NCBI GenBank assembly: GCA_013180625.2
Contig: SNVD02006121.1
Span: 124,001-188,000 of the forward strand
Length of the DNA stretch: 64,000 nt
Direction of reading: 5' to 3'
From: Boswellia sacra
Lineage: Eukaryota; Streptophyta; Magnoliopsida; Sapindales; Burseraceae
In this document: positions 60,227-64,000 of the stretch, in pieces
How positions within the stretch are numbered: the first letter of the stretch is position 1
How the letters are laid out: every line of letters begins with the position of its first letter
Made by a program: the position numbers and the translations under genes
Notes under the pieces: model-generated
The model's input: only the letters and a program-made list of their open reading frames with translations
Told to the model about the DNA's origin: nothing
The model's database searches: none

Positions 60227-61874
60227 ATGAAAATTTGGTCACGAACATCTAGTGGTAGACTTGTTAGAAAAACATCATCTTCCTTAGAAAACATAACCGA
60301 CAATCATGAGGAAATATTCACGGATGAAGGGGACAACCGTTCGTAACAAAATGATCAAAACCAACGAAGAACCCTTAGAGACTACATGAATCTGGTAAGG
60401 ACTAGTGCACCATCTTGTGTAGTTTCTCCTCCAGATTCAATCCATTTCAATTTCAAACCAAGTTTTGTTCGACTTCTACCCACTTTTCATGGCCTTGACA
60501 TGGAGAACCCATATTCGCACTTGAAACTCTTTGAAGAGGTATGTAGCTCCTACACTGACCCAAATTGTAGCATAAACACCATTAGATTAAAGCTTTTTCC
60601 TTTTTCTTTAAAAGATAAAGCTAGAACATGGCTACAAAATTTGAGGGCGAATTCCATTAGTTCATGGGATGAGATGAAACAACAATTTTTGAAAAAATTT
60701 TTTCCTACCCATAGAACAAATTCTCTTAAAAGACAAATTTCTGATTTCTCTCAAAAACAGGGGAAAACCCTTTACCAATGTTGGGATAGGTATAAGGAAC
60801 TACTTAATACCTGTCCTCACCATGGGTTTGAAACTTGGAGAATAGTTTGCACACTTCTATGAAGGGTTAACACCTCAAGATAGGCAACTAGTGGAATTAA
60901 TGTGTAATGGAGAATTTAAAGAAAAAGACCCTGAGGAAGCACTTGACTTCCTAGATTCCTTAGCAGAAAAGGCACAAAATTGGGACACTGTTGGCACCTA
61001 TGAGGTACCAAGCAAGGCCCAAACCTCGACATCCAATAGAGGTATTTACAACCTTAGGGAAGACCATGACCTTCAAGCCAAATATGCATCCCTAGCTAGA
61101 AAAGTCGAGGCTTTAGAAATGAAAAAGAGTGGTCAATTGAATTCTATTCAAGAAAATGTCTGTAACATTTGTGATGACAATGACCATTCTACTGATAATT
61201 GCCCAACTTTACCTGCCTTTAGGGAATGTCTCCATGAAGAAGCCAATGCCTTGAACACTTTCAAAAGGCCAAATCACAATCCATATTCACAAACCTACAA
61301 TCCTGGTTGGAGAAATCATCCAAATTTTAGCTGGAAAAATGGCAATCATGCACAATCTTCACAAGTCCCTTTTCAAACACGACAAAATTTTCAAAATTCT
61401 CATGATCATGCATATGCTCCTCCTCCTAGGAATGACTTTGAAGAAACATTGCATTCATTCATTACAAAGCAAGAGACTTTCAATAGTCAAACTGCTCAAA
61501 CATTAGCAAATTTATCAGAAACTCTTGCAAAATTTGCATCTACATTTAGCATCCAAGAGAAAGGAATATTTCATTCTCAGACATTGCAAAACCCCAAAGA
61601 TCAATCTAACTCAAATGCAGGGAGTTTAAGTAACCATTATTTTGACCAAGCCAAGTCAGTCATGACCTTTCGCAATGGTAAGATTGTTGAAAAACACATT
61701 CCTGACCCTTGTGAGAAAGAAGAAGAATCGATCTCTAAAGGACAGGAAGAGGTGGCCAAACCAATACCTAGCGAAGAGGAAACCATATCCCCATTTGTGC
61801 CTCCATTTCCTCAAGCATTAGCCACACAAAAGAAGGCAACTCATAATTCTGAAATCTTTGAAATTTTCAAATAG
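60227..61874 (+). pseudogene. Athila gag
   Basis: The start Met at 60227 (MKIWSRTSSGRLVRK) is in frame with the main gag body, separated by a TAA at 60344-60346. The capsid-like part has LPTFHGLDMENPYSHLKLFE, KLFPFSLKDKARTWLQNL and WDEMKQQFLKKFF. A one-base shift at about 60855 moves to the next frame (about 60863-61874). The CCHC knuckle C-x2-C-x4-H-x4-C is at 61161-61202. A TAG at 61872-61874 interrupts the passage to the protease in the same frame. Confidence 0.88.
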
Positions 61875-62797
61875 GTAAAGGTCAACATTCCCTTTCTTGA
61901 TGTGATCAAACAAGTACCTTCTTATGCAAAATTTTTGAAAGACTTGTGCACTGTAAAAAGAAAATTGAATGTGAAAAAGAAGGCCTTCCTAGCTGAGCAA
62001 GTAAGTGCCATTCTTCAAAACAATAATACAATGAAATATAAGGATCCAGGTTGTCCTACAATTTCATGTGTTATTGGAGACCATAAAATTGAACAAGCTT
62101 TACTTGATCTTGGTGCTAGTGTGAATTTGCTTCCATACTCGGTTTTTCAAAAACTCAATCTAGGTGAGTTAAAACCGACTTCTGTAACTTTTTTACTTGT
62201 TGATAGATCAATTAAAGTACCAAGAAGAGTAGTAGAAGATGTATTAGTTCAAGTTGATAAATTCATTTACCCAGTGGATTTTATCATCTTGGACACACAA
62301 CCAGTGGAAGTAAACAATTCAATTCCTGTTATTTTAGGGCGTCCATTTCTAGCTACTTCTAATGCTTTGATTAATTGCAGGAATGGAGACATGAAGCTAT
62401 CATTTGGGAACATGACATTAGAACTTAATGTTTTTAATATGTGCAAACAACCAAATGAAGAAGAAGATGAAGTTGATGAAGCCAATGTAATTGAATCTAT
62501 TGTGGAAGATCACATCCAAAAAGGGAGTTCTTCTGACCCTTTGGAAACTTGTCTTATGAATTCATTAGAATCAAGCATGAAACTAGAGTCTGATCTTTCT
62601 GATATATATTCTTTATTGGATTGTGCACAGGTGATGGAAAAAGGCTCAAAATCAAGATTTGAAGAATTGGGGCAAATGAATGAAAGCAAGGAAGATGAAG
62701 CTCCCAAGTTAGAATTGAAGCCCTTACCTGAAGGACTGAAATATACATATCTTGGGGAGAATCAGACATATCCGGTGGTAATTTCTTCAGACATATC
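61875..62797 (+). pseudogene. Athila aspartic protease region
   Basis: Same frame as the preceding segment. After KFLKDLCTVKRKLNVKKKAF comes the active-site string ALLDLGASVNLLPYSVF (about 62098-62148), then VILGRPFLATSNALI. An acidic linker leads to LKPLPEGLKYTYLGENQTYP just before RT. A shift of frame at about 62798 separates it from RT. Confidence 0.88.
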
Positions 62798-64000
62798 TTG
62801 ATAGAAGTGCTTAAAAGGCATAAAAATGTAATTGGGTGGACTTTAAAAGATATAAAAGGCATTAACCCTTTAATTTGCACACATAGAATACATTTAGAGG
62901 AAAATGCCAAAACATCTCAACAACCTCAAAGGAGATTAAATCCACACATGAAAGAGGTCATTAGGGCTGAAGTTCTCAAACTACTTGATGTGGGAATTAT
63001 CTATCCTATTTCTGATAGTAAGTGGGTAAGCCCTACACAAGTAGTACCTAAGAAATCTGGCATTACAGTAGTTAAAAATGAAAAGGGTGAATTATTGCCA
63101 ACTCGTGTCTCATCTAGTTGGAGGATGTGCATTGATTATAGAAAATTAAATGCTGTCACTAGAAAAGACCATTTTCCCTTACGCTTCCTTGACCAAATTC
63201 TTGAAAGAGTAGTAGGAAACCCCTACTACTACTTTCTTGATGGATACTCAGGCTACTATCAAATCCCCATTGCACTTGAAGACCAAGAAAAGACCACATT
63301 CACGTGCCCCTTTGGCACTTTTGCATTTAGGAGAATGCCTTTTGGACTTTGTAATGCTCCAGCTACTTTTCAAAGATGCATGCTAAGCATTTTTAGTGAT
63401 ATGGTCGAGCATTGTTTAGAAGTTTTCATGGATGATCTAACTGTCTTTGGAAACTCTTTTGATAATTGTCTTGGAAACTTAGAAAAAGTCCTAAAAAGGT
63501 GTGTAGAAAAAGGTCTTATTTTGAATTGGGAAAAATGTCATTATATGGTCACTTCGGGAATTGTCTTAGGTCATGTGGTGTCTTCTAAGGGAATTGAAGT
63601 GGACAAAGCAAAAGTGGAATTAATTTTCCATTTGCCTCCACCAAAAACAGTTAAAGAGGTCCGTTCATTCTTAGGGCATGCTGGATTTCTATAGGAGGTT
63701 CATAAGAAATTTCAGTGCTATATCTAAACCTCTTTGTAACCTCTTAATAAAAGACACTTCCTTTGAATGGACTCAAGAATATCAAAATGCCTTTGATACA
63801 TTAATTGGACTTTTAACAACTACTCCAATTATGCAATCTCCTGATTGGTCATTGCCTTTTGAATTAATGTGTGATGCGAGCGACTATGCCGCTGGTGCTG
63901 TCTTAGGACAAAGAAAAGAAGGTAAGCCTTGTGTGATATACTATGCAAGTAGGACTTTAAATGATGCATACATGAATTACACAACAACTGAAAAAGAACT
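62798..64000 (+). pseudogene. Athila reverse transcriptase and start of RNase H
   Basis: RT motifs in order: VVPKKSGIT, RMCIDYRKLNAVTRKDHFPL, YYYFLDGYSGYYQIPI, TTFTCPFGTFAFRRMPFGL, and the catalytic FMDD at 63425-63436, all in one 298-codon frame. An extra base at about 63690 ends that frame. The next frame continues FIRNFSAISKPLCNLL and the RNase H start ELMCDASDYAAGAVLG to the window edge. Confidence 0.92.

Larger units (their letters stand above)
58557..64000 (+). mobile_element. Athila-type Ty3/gypsy retrotransposon, 5' half, runs off the window
   Basis: The LTR ends at 60088 and is followed by a primer site TGGCGCCGTTGTCGGGGA (60095-60112), then gag, protease, RT and the beginning of RNase H. 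The Asp-tRNA-type primer site, the DLGAS protease and the RMPFGLCNAPATFQRC RT signature place it in the Athila/Tat branch, most likely Athila. Coding is broken at four or more places. The 3' LTR is outside the window. Confidence 0.92.

Overview
This window is nuclear DNA from a flowering plant, most likely a eudicot. The evidence is AT-rich sequence, GT-AG introns, a plant group C bZIP gene, an organelle-type PPR gene, a chloroplast-targeted Tha4/TatA gene, and plant lineages of Ty1/copia and Ty3/gypsy retrotransposons. The species cannot be fixed from the sequence alone. Only three host genes are supported. About 60 percent of the window is transposable-element sequence.

Left part (1-16 kb): a degraded LTR-element end (1-850), intergenic DNA, then a six-exon bZIP63-like transcription factor (+, 3651-7921). 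It converges on an intronless MEF20-like PPR gene (-, 9114-10598). After that come two non-autonomous Mutator-like elements (13104-14277 and 14493-15747). The first carries a nested 200-bp MITE. All three have 9-bp target-site duplications, perfect or with one mismatch.

Middle (16-43 kb): a retrotransposon cluster, all on the minus strand. Sirevirus-type copia copy 1 (16025-26079) has the 5-bp duplication GTTAG. A decayed Ty3/gypsy chromovirus (about 26138-32605) is interrupted by an AT-rich LTR-like repeat (about 29690-32096). Sirevirus copy 2 (33267-43226) follows. Both Sirevirus copies carry a large third reading frame between RNase H and the 3' LTR. In copy 2 it keeps one frame for 639 codons, broken only by four nonsense codons.

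Right part (43-64 kb): hAT-like elements, one with an 8-bp duplication (47467-48248); the two-exon Tha4/TatA gene (+, 48633-51559); a truncated copia 3' end; another copy of the AT-rich repeat in opposite orientation; a third, partial Sirevirus (56943-about 58556); and the 5' half of an Athila-type gypsy element (+) that runs off the window in its RNase H.

The host genes do not form a pathway. bZIP63 is a sugar/energy-responsive regulator, the PPR protein is an RNA-editing type factor, and Tha4 works in thylakoid protein transport. From memory, the Arabidopsis bZIP63 and Tha4 genes are close neighbours (At5g28770 and At5g28750), so this window probably shows an ancestral neighbour pair pushed apart by roughly 40 kb of mobile DNA. 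I did not find a convincing new multi-gene system. The least explained object is the Sirevirus third reading frame.
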